From JBBROS01 sp965213855 (GTDB lineage: Bacteria; Pseudomonadota; Alphaproteobacteria; Acetobacterales; Acetobacteraceae), in assembly GCA_965213855.1 (NCBI GenBank), contig CBDCAA010000011.1, positions 806,001 through 870,000 on the forward strand: 64,000 nucleotides of DNA, read 5' to 3'. Below the pieces are notes generated by a model. It saw only the letters and a program-made list of their open reading frames with translations, did no database searches and was not told the origin of the DNA. Positions 8,191 to 17,174 of this stretch are shown here, in pieces. A program made the position numbers and the translations under genes. Numbering within the stretch: the first letter of the stretch is position 1; each line of letters starts with the position of its first letter.

Positions 8191-9621
8191 CTAGACACCC
8201 CGGCTCATGGCCGCGATCGGCGGCTGCACGTCCGGCGGCAGCGGCGAGACGTAGGGCGTCGCCTTCGTCCGTGCCGCCAAGTCGGCCTTGGCTGCCTCGA
8301 TCACCTCGGGGCGTTGCAGCGCGTCGATCGCCGTCCCGGCCATGACCTTTGCGACATGGACCAGCCCCTTATGCGCGGCCGGGCTCTTGCCCTGCGCCGT
8401 CAGTTGCCAGGTGTGGAACGGCGTCCCCACCGCGCACGTGGCGCCCCGCGCCTGCACCGTCGGCACAACCCAGCTCACGTCGCCCACGTCCGTGCTGCCG
8501 TTGCCGCCGCGGCCCTTCGCCGCGAGCGGCACGATGAAGTCGCACATTGCCATATCCCGCTTCACCGGGACGCCGGCGCGATGGAACGCGGCTGCAATGT
8601 CGGCATCGCTCAGCGTACTGCGGATCCGCTCGGCATAGGCCCGGTCCTCGTCGTCGAACTGCGGCGGGCCGAGGCGCTGGAAGTTGTCGTCCATCAGCGA
8701 CTCCAGCGGGTCGTTGCCCATCAGGTTGCTGACCGCGCTCACCACCTGGGTCGAGACGGCCGTCTCGGTCATCAGTGCGGCGCCGTCGGCGATCTTGCGG
8801 ACCCGCCCGACCAGCTCCGTCAGCCCGGCCAGGTCGTCGGCGCGGATCAGGTAGCGCACCTTCGCCCGCGCCTGCACCACGTTCGGCGCGATCCCGCCGG
8901 CGTCGAGATACGCGTAGTGGACCCGCGCGCTGCTCGGCATGTGCTCGCGCATGTAGTTCACGCCCACGTTCATCAGCTCGACCGCATCCAGCGCGCTCCG
9001 CCCCAGATGCGGCGCCGCCGCCGCATGGCTCGCCCGGCCGACGAACGTGAAGTCGATGCGCGTGTTGGCCAGGCTGACGGGCTCGTTCACGCCGGAGAAG
9101 CTGGCCGGATGCCAGCTGATGGCGATGTCGACGTCCTTGAACGCCCCGGCGCGCACCATGAAGCCCTTCGCCGCCCCGCCTTCCTCCGCCGGGCAGCCGT
9201 AATAGCGCACCCGGCCCTTCAGCCCGTTGGCCTGCAGCCAGTCCTTCACCGCCGCCGCCGCCAGCAACGACGCCGAGCCCAACAGGTTGTGGCCGCAGCC
9301 ATGGCCGACGCCGTTCTGCCCCTCGACCGGCTTGTGCTCCGCCGCCCCCGCCTCCTGGCTCAGCCCCGGCAGCGCATCGTACTCGCCCAGTATCGCGATG
9401 ACCGGCCCGTCCTCCCCGGCCTCGCCCATCACCGCCGTCGGGATCCCCGCCACCTCACGGGTGATCCGGAACCCCTCCTGCTCCAGCATCGCGACATGCT
9501 CGGCCACGCTGCGCGCCTCGCCATAGGCCAGCTCCGGCGTGCCCCACACGCGGTCGGCCAGGGCCACGTAGCCGTCGCGCTTGTCGTCGACGATCTGCCA
9601 GATCTGCTCGGTGTTGCGCAT
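8191..9621 (-). CDS. M20-family amidohydrolase (AbgB-like)
   Basis: Zinc or manganese aminoacylase-type peptidase of 476 residues. Metal-site motifs are GEYDALPG, GHGCGHN and PAEEGG, in the order of the M20D / AbgB (p-aminobenzoyl-glutamate hydrolase subunit B) group; the lid domain (about residues 190-310) starts around FTFVGRASHAA. No signal peptide, so cytoplasmic. Substrate unknown; amide-linked amino acids are likely. The ATG at 9621 has GGAGA upstream. A partner AbgA subunit is not encoded nearby, so single-subunit action is probable. Confidence 0.88.
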   Translation of the reverse strand: MRNTEQIWQIVDDKRDGYVALADRVWGTPELAYGEARSVAEHVAMLEQEGFRITREVAGIPTAVMGEAGEDGPVIAILGEYDALPGLSQEAGAAEHKPVEGQNGVGHGCGHNLLGSASLLAAAAVKDWLQANGLKGRVRYYGCPAEEGGAAKGFMVRAGAFKDVDIAISWHPASFSGVNEPVSLANTRIDFTFVGRASHAAAAPHLGRSALDAVELMNVGVNYMREHMPSSARVHYAYLDAGGIAPNVVQARAKVRYLIRADDLAGLTELVGRVRKIADGAALMTETAVSTQVVSAVSNLMGNDPLESLMDDNFQRLGPPQFDDEDRAYAERIRSTLSDADIAAAFHRAGVPVKRDMAMCDFIVPLAAKGRGGNGSTDVGDVSWVVPTVQARGATCAVGTPFHTWQLTAQGKSPAAHKGLVHVAKVMAGTAIDALQRPEVIEAAKADLAARTKATPYVSPLPPDVQPPIAAMSRGV

Positions 9622-9677
9622 CGCGGGTCTCCATCGGTGTCATGGAACGGTAGCACCCGGCCGCATCGTGCCCAACC

Positions 9678-10187
9678 CTACGGCGGCCCGAGGTGGTAGC
9701 CGCAGGTGGCGGGGAACGTCCAGTCGCCGCCCAGCTCGGCCAGGGTCGGCCCGCCGGGGTTCTGCGCCGCCTGGTAGGCGCGGATGCCGGTCGGCCAGGT
9801 GCTTTTGACATAGGCGATCACGGACGCGATCTGGCCCGGCGACAGCCGCCCGGCATAGGCCGGCATCCCGGTCCGGTAGCCGGCGGGCGCGAAGGCGGCG
9901 ACGCTGTGCGCGACCAGCTCCGTCAGCTCGCGGTCGGAGTGCTGCCAGGTGTGGCCGCTCGCGTCATGCGGGGGCGCCGGCAGCAGCCCGTCGGCGCCAG
10001 GCTCCCACCACCGCGCCTGACCCTCCAACTCGCTCCCGTGGCAAGCGGCGCACTCGGCCGCATAGACCTGGTGACCGCGCGAAACCTGGGCCGGCACATC
10101 GCGCGCCCAGCTCGCCCGGTCGAACGCGTGCGCGGACCCGAGGGCAAGCACCACCGCAGCCAGGCCGGTAAGCCACGAGCGCCGCAT
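9678..10187 (-). CDS. Periplasmic monohaem cytochrome c
   Basis: A 169-residue secreted protein: signal peptide about residues 1-21 (RRSWLTGLAAVVLALGSAHA), then one class I cytochrome c domain with haem site CAACH (residues 46-50) and a probable axial Met in the GMPAYAG segment. The ATG at 10187 has GGGAGG just upstream and gives the signal peptide directly; an in-frame ATG at 10244 would only add an Arg-rich stretch. The last 35 residues after the domain carry one Cys and an aromatic-rich end. The redox partner is not evident from the neighbours. Confidence 0.88.
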   Translation of the reverse strand: MRRSWLTGLAAVVLALGSAHAFDRASWARDVPAQVSRGHQVYAAECAACHGSELEGQARWWEPGADGLLPAPPHDASGHTWQHSDRELTELVAHSVAAFAPAGYRTGMPAYAGRLSPGQIASVIAYVKSTWPTGIRAYQAAQNPGGPTLAELGGDWTFPATCGYHLGPP

Positions 10188-10295
10188 CGCGCCTCCCCAT
10201 CGACGGCAATGCCCGCTCCTAGCCCGGCGACGCGGACCGTTCAAGGCGGCCGCCCAACCATGCTATGCCTGCCCGGCAACGCAAAGGACCGTCCC

Positions 10296-10682
10296 ATGCC
10301 GCTCGACAGCACCGAAGGCAGCCCGTCGCGCAACGTGATGGGCGGGCGCCTCGAGACCTGTTCGCTCGACCCGCGCACCGGCTTCACCCGCAGCGGCTGC
10401 TGCGAAACCGGGCCGCGCGACGTGGGCAGCCATACCGTCTGCGCCATCATGTCGGCCGAGTTCCTCGCGTTCAGCCGCGCGGCCGGCAACGACCTGCTCA
10501 CGCCGGTGCCGGAGTACGGCTTCCCCGGCCTGAAGCCCGGAGACCGCTGGTGCCTGTGCGCGCCGCGCTGGGCGGAGGCCCTCGCCGCCGGGTGCGCCCC
10601 CCGGGTCATGCTGGCCGCGACGCATGAGGGCGCACTCGAATGGTGCACCCTTGAGGACCTGCAGGCGCATCAGCTGGTGTAA
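10296..10682 (+). CDS. DUF2237 family protein
   Basis: A 128-residue protein that matches the DUF2237 family along its whole length: NVMGGRLETCSLDPRTGF, GCCETGPRDVGSHTVCA, EFLAFSRAAGNDL and GLKPGDRWCLC are the hallmark blocks. Conserved Cys residues (C22, the CC pair, the CLC pair) suggest a metal or redox site, but the function is not known. The ATG at 10296 has AAGGA 8 bases upstream. It is divergent from the cytochrome gene. A 113-bp gap follows before the large secreted protein. Confidence 0.87.
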   Translation: MPLDSTEGSPSRNVMGGRLETCSLDPRTGFTRSGCCETGPRDVGSHTVCAIMSAEFLAFSRAAGNDLLTPVPEYGFPGLKPGDRWCLCAPRWAEALAAGCAPRVMLAATHEGALEWCTLEDLQAHQLV

Positions 10683-10795
10683 TGATTTCTTAATATTCGC
10701 CATGGTAGAATGCCCGGGCAGCGCTGGCCCCTTGCACGCGTTTATTGATCGTATAAAGACCAACATCGCATAAGCGCGGCGAAGCGGAAGTTACG

Positions 10796-13462
10796 ATGTC
10801 GTTTGGTTACAGTATCAGCCTCTCGGACCCGTTGGCGTCCCTGCATCCCCAGGACGGCATCGTCACCCAGGCGCTCGGCAGCGCGCTCGCGGCTTGGTCG
10901 CAATACATCGATGGCGTCGGCACGCTGAACGTGCAGCTCTCGATCGCCGACCTCGGGCCGCGCAGCGCCGCGGGCACCATCGTCCTCGCCGATGCAGGGC
11001 CGACCACCTACACAACTACCGGCCCGTCGGCCGGCGGCCCCGCCCCGACCATCAACTCGGCCGCCGAGGAGCTGACGACCGGTCGCCACCTCGCCTCGTC
11101 CGACATCATGATCAACGTCAACTCGGAGATCCTGTCCCAGCTCACAAGTCCTCAATCGGACGACATCACCGCGGTGCTGGAACATGAACTGGCCCACGGC
11201 TTCGGCATCTCCGGCTACCGCTCGTCCACCGGTCAGCTTGGCTATTATGCCAGCGCCTTCGACAATCGGTCCGTGATCGTCAACGGGCTCGATTACTTCA
11301 CCGGCCCGGCTGCCAGCTTCGTCTACGGCGGCGTCGTCCCGCTCACGACCGCGCAGGGGCCCGGCTCCAACTACTACCACGTCGGCGTCGGCAATGGCGG
11401 CGACCCGCCGAGCCTCAGCAACGATCTCATGTACTGGCTCTCGGGCCCGGGCCGCTCCATTTCCGCGCTCGACGTCGCGATCCTCGAAGACACCGGCATC
11501 CCGATCAGCGCCGCCGGGCAGGCGCTGATCGACCCGAGCCCGACCGTCACCATTGCCGAACTGGCCGGCGACGGCGTCCACAGCGTCGTCGACGCGGCCG
11601 TCGGCGGGATCACCCAGCCCGACGAACTCGTCACCATCGTCGCCGCCGGCCGGGTGCTCGGCACCGTCCGCGCGTCCGAGGCCGGCCGATGGTCGCTGAC
11701 CCCGACCGGCCTCGATGACGGCACCTACCTCATCCAGGCCGAGATCACCGGCCCGTCGGGCGTGCAGGCCACTGCCACCCAGACCGTCATCCTCGACACG
11801 ACCGACCCGCTGGACGGGACCTACGAGCAGGTCCTCGGCTTCGATCCGGACGCCGCGTCGCTCGCCGCCGGGCGCCAGTTGCTCGAAAGCGGTGACCCGC
11901 TGCAATCGATCCGCGCCTACCTGGCCAACAGCAGCACGGCCGCCAACGTGCTCAGCGCCGTCTACCTGGCCGTGACCGGTGCGGCGCCAGGCGCCGGCAC
12001 GATCGGCGTCGACCAGTCGCTGCTCGCCAGTGGCGGCACCCTGGCGGCCATCCGCGCCTACGCCGCCAGCAGCGGCCCGGCCTTCACCGCCCTGGCCGGC
12101 ATCTACCAGTCGGTGCTCGGCCAGCCGATCCCAACCGACAGCATCGCCCCCGACGAGGTCCTCCTGGCCCAGGGCCAGAGCCTGACCGGCATCCGCACCT
12201 ACCTCGCCAGCACCGGCCCGGCCTTCACCGCCCTGAACGGCACCTATCAGGCTGTCCTCGGCCAGCCGATCCCAGCGGCCGCCATCGCGCCAGACGAAGT
12301 GCTGCTCGCCCAAGGCCAGAGCGTGGCAGGGATCCGCACCTATCTGTCCGGCACCGGCCAGGCGTTCACCGCGCTCGACGCGGTCTATCGATCGGTGCTG
12401 GGCCAATCGATCCCCCTTACAGTCGTCGGCACCGACGAGGGACTGCTGGCGCAGGGGCAGAGCCTGTCCGGCATCCAAGCCTATCTCGCCGGCACCGGGC
12501 AGGCGTTCACGGCCTTGAACGCGGTCTACCAGGCGGTGTTCGGCCAGCCGATCCCCGCCAGCGTGATCGGCATCGACGAGATGCTCCTCGCCCAGGGCCA
12601 GAGCCTGGCCGGCATCCGCACCTATCTGTCCGACACGGGCCAGGCCTTCACCGCGTTGAACGCGGTCTATCAGGCCGTCTTCGGCCAGCCGATCCCGGCC
12701 AGCGTCATCGGGATCGACGAGGGCCTGCTTGCCCAGGGTCAGACCCTCGCCGGCATCCAGGCCTATCTCGCGACGACCCAATCCGCCGCACTGACCGTCA
12801 ATACGATCTACCAATCGGTCCTCGGCCGCATGCCGACCGCGACCGAGTTCGCCTCTGCCCAGCAGTCCATCGCCGGCGGCGGTTCGGTCCGGGCTGTGGC
12901 CGCCACCCTCGTCAACGGCCCGGAGCTCGCCAACGATATCTCGACCGCCACCCAGGCCCAGCTCGGCCGCCCTGCAAACGCCGTCGAGCTGGCGGCCGGC
13001 CGGGCCGAAATCGGTGCCGGATTCGGCTTCCCCGTCCTTCAATCCCAGCTGGCCGAGCTTCACGGCATGCCGACCGCAGCGCCATCGTCCGCCGCGAATC
13101 CGCTCCTCGTCACCAGCGGGGACGCGATTGCCGAGATCACGCCGCAGACCCTTTCCGGTGCATCTCTCGCCGGCCCCAGCCCGAACCTCGTCTACGGGCT
13201 GCTCCACAACGACGCGCTGATCGCCAGCCAGCCCGAGACCGTGACCTTCGATGCCGCCACCTACGACACGCCGACCATCACCGGTTTCGATCCGCTGCAC
13301 GACATCATCCAGATCCAGTCGGCCCAGGCCGCGAACTTCGCCAGCCTGGTCCTGACGCAATCGGGCGGCACCACGTCGATCCTGTTCGGCCCCGCCGCCG
13401 TCATAAACCTCCAGGGCGTCGCCCAGAACACCCTCAGCGCCGCCGACTTCCGCTTCGTCTGA
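10796..13462 (+). CDS. Large type I-secreted HExxH protein with tandem DUF4214-like repeats
   Basis: 888 residues, no N-terminal signal. Residues about 1-235 form a predicted zinc-protease-like domain with HELAHGFG near residue 129; the third ligand expected of metzincins (HExxHxxGxxH) is Gly here. Residues about 248-338 look like a bacterial Ig-like domain (VTIAELAGDG to VILDTTDP). Residues 343-758 are eight full and one partial 47-residue repeats of the DUF4214 type (pattern Y-x-x-V-L/F-G-Q-x-I-P ... LLAQGQSL-x-G-I-R-x-Y-L). The C-terminus (TITGFDPLHDIIQI to LSAADFRFV) is typical of proteins exported by type I secretion. GGAAG lies 5 bases before the ATG. Substrate and role are not recognised. 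Confidence 0.82.
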   Translation: MSFGYSISLSDPLASLHPQDGIVTQALGSALAAWSQYIDGVGTLNVQLSIADLGPRSAAGTIVLADAGPTTYTTTGPSAGGPAPTINSAAEELTTGRHLASSDIMINVNSEILSQLTSPQSDDITAVLEHELAHGFGISGYRSSTGQLGYYASAFDNRSVIVNGLDYFTGPAASFVYGGVVPLTTAQGPGSNYYHVGVGNGGDPPSLSNDLMYWLSGPGRSISALDVAILEDTGIPISAAGQALIDPSPTVTIAELAGDGVHSVVDAAVGGITQPDELVTIVAAGRVLGTVRASEAGRWSLTPTGLDDGTYLIQAEITGPSGVQATATQTVILDTTDPLDGTYEQVLGFDPDAASLAAGRQLLESGDPLQSIRAYLANSSTAANVLSAVYLAVTGAAPGAGTIGVDQSLLASGGTLAAIRAYAASSGPAFTALAGIYQSVLGQPIPTDSIAPDEVLLAQGQSLTGIRTYLASTGPAFTALNGTYQAVLGQPIPAAAIAPDEVLLAQGQSVAGIRTYLSGTGQAFTALDAVYRSVLGQSIPLTVVGTDEGLLAQGQSLSGIQAYLAGTGQAFTALNAVYQAVFGQPIPASVIGIDEMLLAQGQSLAGIRTYLSDTGQAFTALNAVYQAVFGQPIPASVIGIDEGLLAQGQTLAGIQAYLATTQSAALTVNTIYQSVLGRMPTATEFASAQQSIAGGGSVRAVAATLVNGPELANDISTATQAQLGRPANAVELAAGRAEIGAGFGFPVLQSQLAELHGMPTAAPSSAANPLLVTSGDAIAEITPQTLSGASLAGPSPNLVYGLLHNDALIASQPETVTFDAATYDTPTITGFDPLHDIIQIQSAQAANFASLVLTQSGGTTSILFGPAAVINLQGVAQNTLSAADFRFV
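11822..13069 (+). repeat. Tandem 141-bp coding repeats (8 full units and 1 partial)
   Basis: Each unit is exactly 47 codons. Unit starts, at the Tyr codon, are 11822, 11963, 12104, 12245, 12386, 12527, 12668 and 12809, with a shorter ninth from 12950. Units 3 to 7 are the most alike; units 6 and 7 are nearly identical over the first 28 codons, which points to recent duplication. Units 1, 2, 8 and 9 are diverged edge copies, as expected when an array grows from its centre. Confidence 0.9.
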
Positions 13463-13479
13463 CCCCTCCCGGCGGACGC

Positions 13480-15582
13480 CTACTCCGCCGCGACCAGGTC
13501 CACGCCCTCCGAACCGACAGCCGCAACCGCCCGCATCCACACCGCCGTGTCGTGGAACACCGCGCCCCCGTTCGGCGCCGCCGGCTCGTCGGATGTCAGC
13601 ACGTTGATCCCCATGCCGCCCGCGAAGTCGGCGTTGGGCCAGACGCTTTCCACCACCACGGTCCCCGGCTGCTGTCCCGTGACGATCCGCACGTCCAGCA
13701 CCACCTCGCCCTGCCGGTTGCCCAGCACGACCCGGCCGCCCGCCTCGATCCCCAGCCGGCTCGCGTCGTCGGCTTGCACCATCGCCACTGGCCGGCCCTC
13801 GCGCTTCCGGCTCGTCGGCGTTTCGGTAAAGCTCGTGTTCAGGAAGTTGCGCGCCGGCGCCGCGACGAGGCGGAACGGATGCGCCGCTGTGGCGCCATCC
13901 GTCGCGTCCCACTGGTCCGGCAGCTCCGGCATCCCGGTCCCGCGCGGCCCCAGCGCCTGCCAGTCCGGCGCGAACCGGAACTTGCCGCCGGCATGGCCGA
14001 ACCCGGTCAGGAAATGGCTCCGTTCGAACGTATCCGCCGCGTCGACCCATTTCCGCGCGATCACCTCGGGGGCGCCGGGCCAGCCGGAGGCGCGAAGCGT
14101 CTCGTCGACGATCTCCATCGCCGTCATCCCGAACCCGCGATGCCGCGCCCCGAGCCGCGCCGCGAGCCCCTGGATCACCTCGTGGTTCGACCGGCATTCG
14201 CCCGGCGGCTCGACCAGCTTCGGCCCGACCTGCAGATGCGTGTGCCCGCCCGCGCCATACAGGTCGTCATGCTCGAGGAACATCGTCGCCGGCAGCACCA
14301 CGTCGGCCAACTTGGCCGTCTCGGTCATGAACTGCTCGTGCACGCACATGAACAGGTCGTCCCGCATCAGCCCGCGCCGCACCCGGTTGCTGTCGGGCGC
14401 CACCACGGCGGGGTTCGTGTTCTGCACCAGCATCGCGTGCACCGCCGGCCCGTCGCCCAGCTCCGCACGGTCGCCCGTCAGCACGGCGCCGATCCGGCTC
14501 ATGTCCATCTGCCGGATCGACGGGTCGAGCGCGTCCGTCCCCTCGATCAGCGTCTTGTCCCAGTGATAGATGCCGGTCCCGCGATTGTTCCAGAACGCGC
14601 CGCCGCCGCGCTGCCGCCACTTGCCCGTCACCGTCGGCAGGCACGTGACCGCGTGCATCGCCACGGACCCGTTGCGCGACCGGGCGAAGCCGTATCCCAC
14701 CCGCAGGAACGCCCGCTCCGTCCGGCCATACAGGGCCGCGACATGCTCGATCTCGTCGACGCCCAGCCCGGTGATCGCGCTGGCCCAGCCCGGTCCACGG
14801 TCCCGCAGATGCGCCTCCAGCCGGCCCGGGCAGTCCGCATATTCGGCCATGTAGGCCCGGTCCGCATACCCGTCCCGGAAAGCGACGTGCATGACCGCGC
14901 ACGCCAGCGCCGCATCCGTCCCCGGCCGCACCGCCAAATGGATGTCGGCGGTCGCGGCGGTCGGCGTCCGGTACGGGTCGACCACCACGAACGGTGCGCC
15001 GCGCTCCTTCCGTGCCCGGGTCACGTGCGTCATGACGTTCACCTGGGTACTGACGGGGTTGCCGCCCCACATCACCACCAGGTCCGCCTCGGCCATCTCC
15101 CGCGGGTCCGGCCCGCCATAGCGCCCGGCCCCGGCGATCCATCCCATCTCCTGCGCCGTCGAGCAGATCGTGCTGTGCTGCCGCGAATACTTCATCACGT
15201 GCCGCAGCCGCTGGATCCCGTCGCGCTGCACCAGCCCCATCGTGCCCGCAAAGAAATACGGCCAAACCGCCTCGGCCCCGTGCCGCGCCGCCGTCGCCGT
15301 GAACGCGTCCGCGACCCGGTCTAGCGCCTCGTCCCAGCCGATCTGCGTGAACTGCCCGCTGCCCTTCGGCCCGGTGCGCAGCAGCGGCCGCGTCAGCCGT
15401 CCCGGATGATGGATCCGCTCGGCATAGCGGGCCACCTTCGCGCAGATGACGCCGGCCGTGTAGCTGTTGTCCCGCGCCCCGCGCACGGTCCCGATCCGTG
15501 CGCCGTCATGCACGTCCACCTCGAGCGCGCAGGTGCTCGGGCAGTCATGTGGACAGACGCTGTTGCGGACATCGAGGCTCAT
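13480..15582 (-). CDS. Molybdopterin-dependent oxidoreductase (DMSO reductase superfamily)
   Basis: A 700-residue catalytic subunit with an N-terminal 4Fe-4S site (CPHDCPSTC and a fourth Cys in VICAKV near residue 48) and the bis-MGD core domains that follow. The C-terminal dinucleotide-binding barrel carries RNFLNTSF and the VFHDTAVW end. No Tat signal and no electron-transfer subunit next door, so it is probably a soluble cytoplasmic enzyme; the substrate is unknown. The stop is 17 bp from the convergent secreted-protein gene. It needs the cofactor made by MobB and MoeA, encoded at 4236-5962. It resembles single-gene formate-dehydrogenase-like proteins common in alphaproteobacteria. Confidence 0.88.
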   Translation of the reverse strand: MSLDVRNSVCPHDCPSTCALEVDVHDGARIGTVRGARDNSYTAGVICAKVARYAERIHHPGRLTRPLLRTGPKGSGQFTQIGWDEALDRVADAFTATAARHGAEAVWPYFFAGTMGLVQRDGIQRLRHVMKYSRQHSTICSTAQEMGWIAGAGRYGGPDPREMAEADLVVMWGGNPVSTQVNVMTHVTRARKERGAPFVVVDPYRTPTAATADIHLAVRPGTDAALACAVMHVAFRDGYADRAYMAEYADCPGRLEAHLRDRGPGWASAITGLGVDEIEHVAALYGRTERAFLRVGYGFARSRNGSVAMHAVTCLPTVTGKWRQRGGGAFWNNRGTGIYHWDKTLIEGTDALDPSIRQMDMSRIGAVLTGDRAELGDGPAVHAMLVQNTNPAVVAPDSNRVRRGLMRDDLFMCVHEQFMTETAKLADVVLPATMFLEHDDLYGAGGHTHLQVGPKLVEPPGECRSNHEVIQGLAARLGARHRGFGMTAMEIVDETLRASGWPGAPEVIARKWVDAADTFERSHFLTGFGHAGGKFRFAPDWQALGPRGTGMPELPDQWDATDGATAAHPFRLVAAPARNFLNTSFTETPTSRKREGRPVAMVQADDASRLGIEAGGRVVLGNRQGEVVLDVRIVTGQQPGTVVVESVWPNADFAGGMGINVLTSDEPAAPNGGAVFHDTAVWMRAVAAVGSEGVDLVAAE

Positions 15583-15636
15583 GCGGCGGCGCTTCTGCTG
15601 ACAGGCCGCCAGGCTAGGCCGGCCTCGGGCCTCGGT

Positions 15637-16263
15637 TCAAGCGCGCGTGCCCAGCGCCGCCCGGTTCGCGGCCCAGGCCCGGTCGTACTCGATCGCCCGC
15701 GCCACCTCGTCGGCCGCTTCCGCGCCATAGAGCCGCGCCAGCAGATGCAGCGTCGTATCCGTCGACAGGGTCACGCCGCCGCCTGTCACCACGTCGCCCA
15801 GATCCACGACGACCGCCTCGCACCCGCCGGCCAGCCGCGACAGCGGCGATTGCGCCTCGGCGCCCAACGCGTGCCGCCGGGTCGTGGCCGCGCGCCCGTC
15901 CAGCAACCCGGCCGCATCCAGGATCAGCGCGCCGGTGCACACGGATGCCATGATCCGGGCCGGCCGCCGGCGAAGGAATGCCAGCATCGCCGGGTCGGCC
16001 GCTGCCTCGGGCCACCCGGCGCCTCCGGTCACGATGGCCACGTCCAGCGCCGGCGCGTCCGCCAGCGCATGGTCCACGCTGACCGAGATCCCGCCCGCCA
16101 ATGCGACCGTTCCCGGCCGCGCCGCCAGCGTCACCGCGCGTACGCCCGGCAACACCCGCCGCGCCATCGACAGCACGCCGTAGGTCGCGCCGAGGTCGAT
16201 CGTCTCCACGGACGCGTAGAGCACGATCCCGAACAGGGCCGGCGCGCCACGTCCCCGCAGCAC
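15637..16263 (-). CDS. DJ-1/PfpI family protein (class I glutamine amidotransferase-like)
   Basis: A 208-residue alpha/beta protein of the DJ-1/PfpI group. The nucleophile elbow reads ASVCTGALIL with the conserved Cys, followed by AAGLLDGRAATTRRHAL as in isonitrile hydratase and the sensor domains of AraC-like regulators; GGAGWPEA precedes it. There is no C-terminal DNA-binding domain, so it is not a regulator. The start is a GTG at 16263 with only a weak ribosome site, so the first 8 to 10 residues are uncertain. Activity could be amidase, hydratase or glyoxalase-like; the sequence alone does not decide. Confidence 0.82.
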   Translation of the reverse strand: MLRGRGAPALFGIVLYASVETIDLGATYGVLSMARRVLPGVRAVTLAARPGTVALAGGISVSVDHALADAPALDVAIVTGGAGWPEAAADPAMLAFLRRRPARIMASVCTGALILDAAGLLDGRAATTRRHALGAEAQSPLSRLAGGCEAVVVDLGDVVTGGGVTLSTDTTLHLLARLYGAEAADEVARAIEYDRAWAANRAALGTRA

Positions 16264-16285
16264 AGGGCAGCGCCGGCCGCTCGTG

Positions 16286-16999
16286 TCAGCTCCGGCTGCG
16301 CCGCGTCGCCGCCAGGCCGAGCAGGGCCGAACCCAGCAGCGCCGCCGTCATCGGCTCCGGCACCGCGGTGACCGGAGTCCCGTTCGTCGAGACCGACACG
16401 TTGTCGATCCCATAGAACTCGTTGCTCGGGCCCTCGTTCGACAGGTCCGTGAACGTGAAGCTGACCGTGCCGCTGCTATCGGTGATCGGCGCCAGATTGA
16501 AGATGTACTCGCTGTCCTGGACCCCGTTCCCCGAATCGGCGAAGCCGGTGTACTTCAGGCCGTTGACGGTCGCCGCGCCGGTCGTCGGCGCGCTGCCCAT
16601 CACCGGGTAGTTCTGCGTGTTGCCGTTCCCGTAATTGGCGAACGTCTGGTTGAACACCGTCGACGCGCTTGCGCCCGAGAACCTTACGGTGAAGAAGTCG
16701 CCGGGGCCGCCGCCGAACTGCGGGTTCGGGCCACCGTCCATGCTCCCCACCACGTCGAGCGTGAAGCCGAGCGACACCGAGGTGTGCGCGGCCAGCCCCG
16801 TGATCGTCAGCGTGCTGCCGCCCGCCAAACCGGACAGGAACTGCTCGCCGCTCGGCGCCGTCGTCAGCGTCCCGGCCGAGAACCCGGTCGAGTTCGAGCC
16901 GAACCCGTTCGAATAGACCACCGCCGCCCGCGAAGGCGTCGCAGCCCCCAGCGCGGCGAGCGCGGCAAACACAGACAACGTCGTGCGGAGATTCACCAT
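16286..16999 (-). CDS. PEP-CTERM-sorted exported protein
   Basis: A 237-residue protein with a signal peptide (residues 1-25, ending PSRA) and a classical C-terminal PEP-CTERM signal: VPEP, a hydrophobic stretch, then a basic tail RRSRS. Such tails are cut by an exosortase, usually linked to exopolysaccharide export. The central part (about residues 26-210) is Gly, Ser and Thr rich and beta-stranded, with no recognised catalytic motif. The ATG at 16999 has AAGGA 8 bases upstream. No exosortase gene lies in this window. Confidence 0.87.
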   Translation of the reverse strand: MVNLRTTLSVFAALAALGAATPSRAAVVYSNGFGSNSTGFSAGTLTTAPSGEQFLSGLAGGSTLTITGLAAHTSVSLGFTLDVVGSMDGGPNPQFGGGPGDFFTVRFSGASASTVFNQTFANYGNGNTQNYPVMGSAPTTGAATVNGLKYTGFADSGNGVQDSEYIFNLAPITDSSGTVSFTFTDLSNEGPSNEFYGIDNVSVSTNGTPVTAVPEPMTAALLGSALLGLAATRRSRS

Positions 17000-17174
17000 C
17001 GACCGATCCTTGGAATATTGCGCCACAAAGACAAACACGGATCGCCTCTGACGAAACGCATCTGACCGTGAATTATTCTAATATTCCGAACCCGTCATCA
17101 TCTGTTTGCATGACAAAGCTTCGACAATACCCAACAAGACCTAACTCGACGGAGCACGACGGACCGCCCGTGCG

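Noticed and set aside
10742..14197. A 1151-residue open frame on the minus strand with apparent repeats
   Set aside because: It lies antisense to the repeat protein and runs on across the next gene's 3' end. Its repeats simply mirror the 141-bp units, and it has no ribosome site or family motif.
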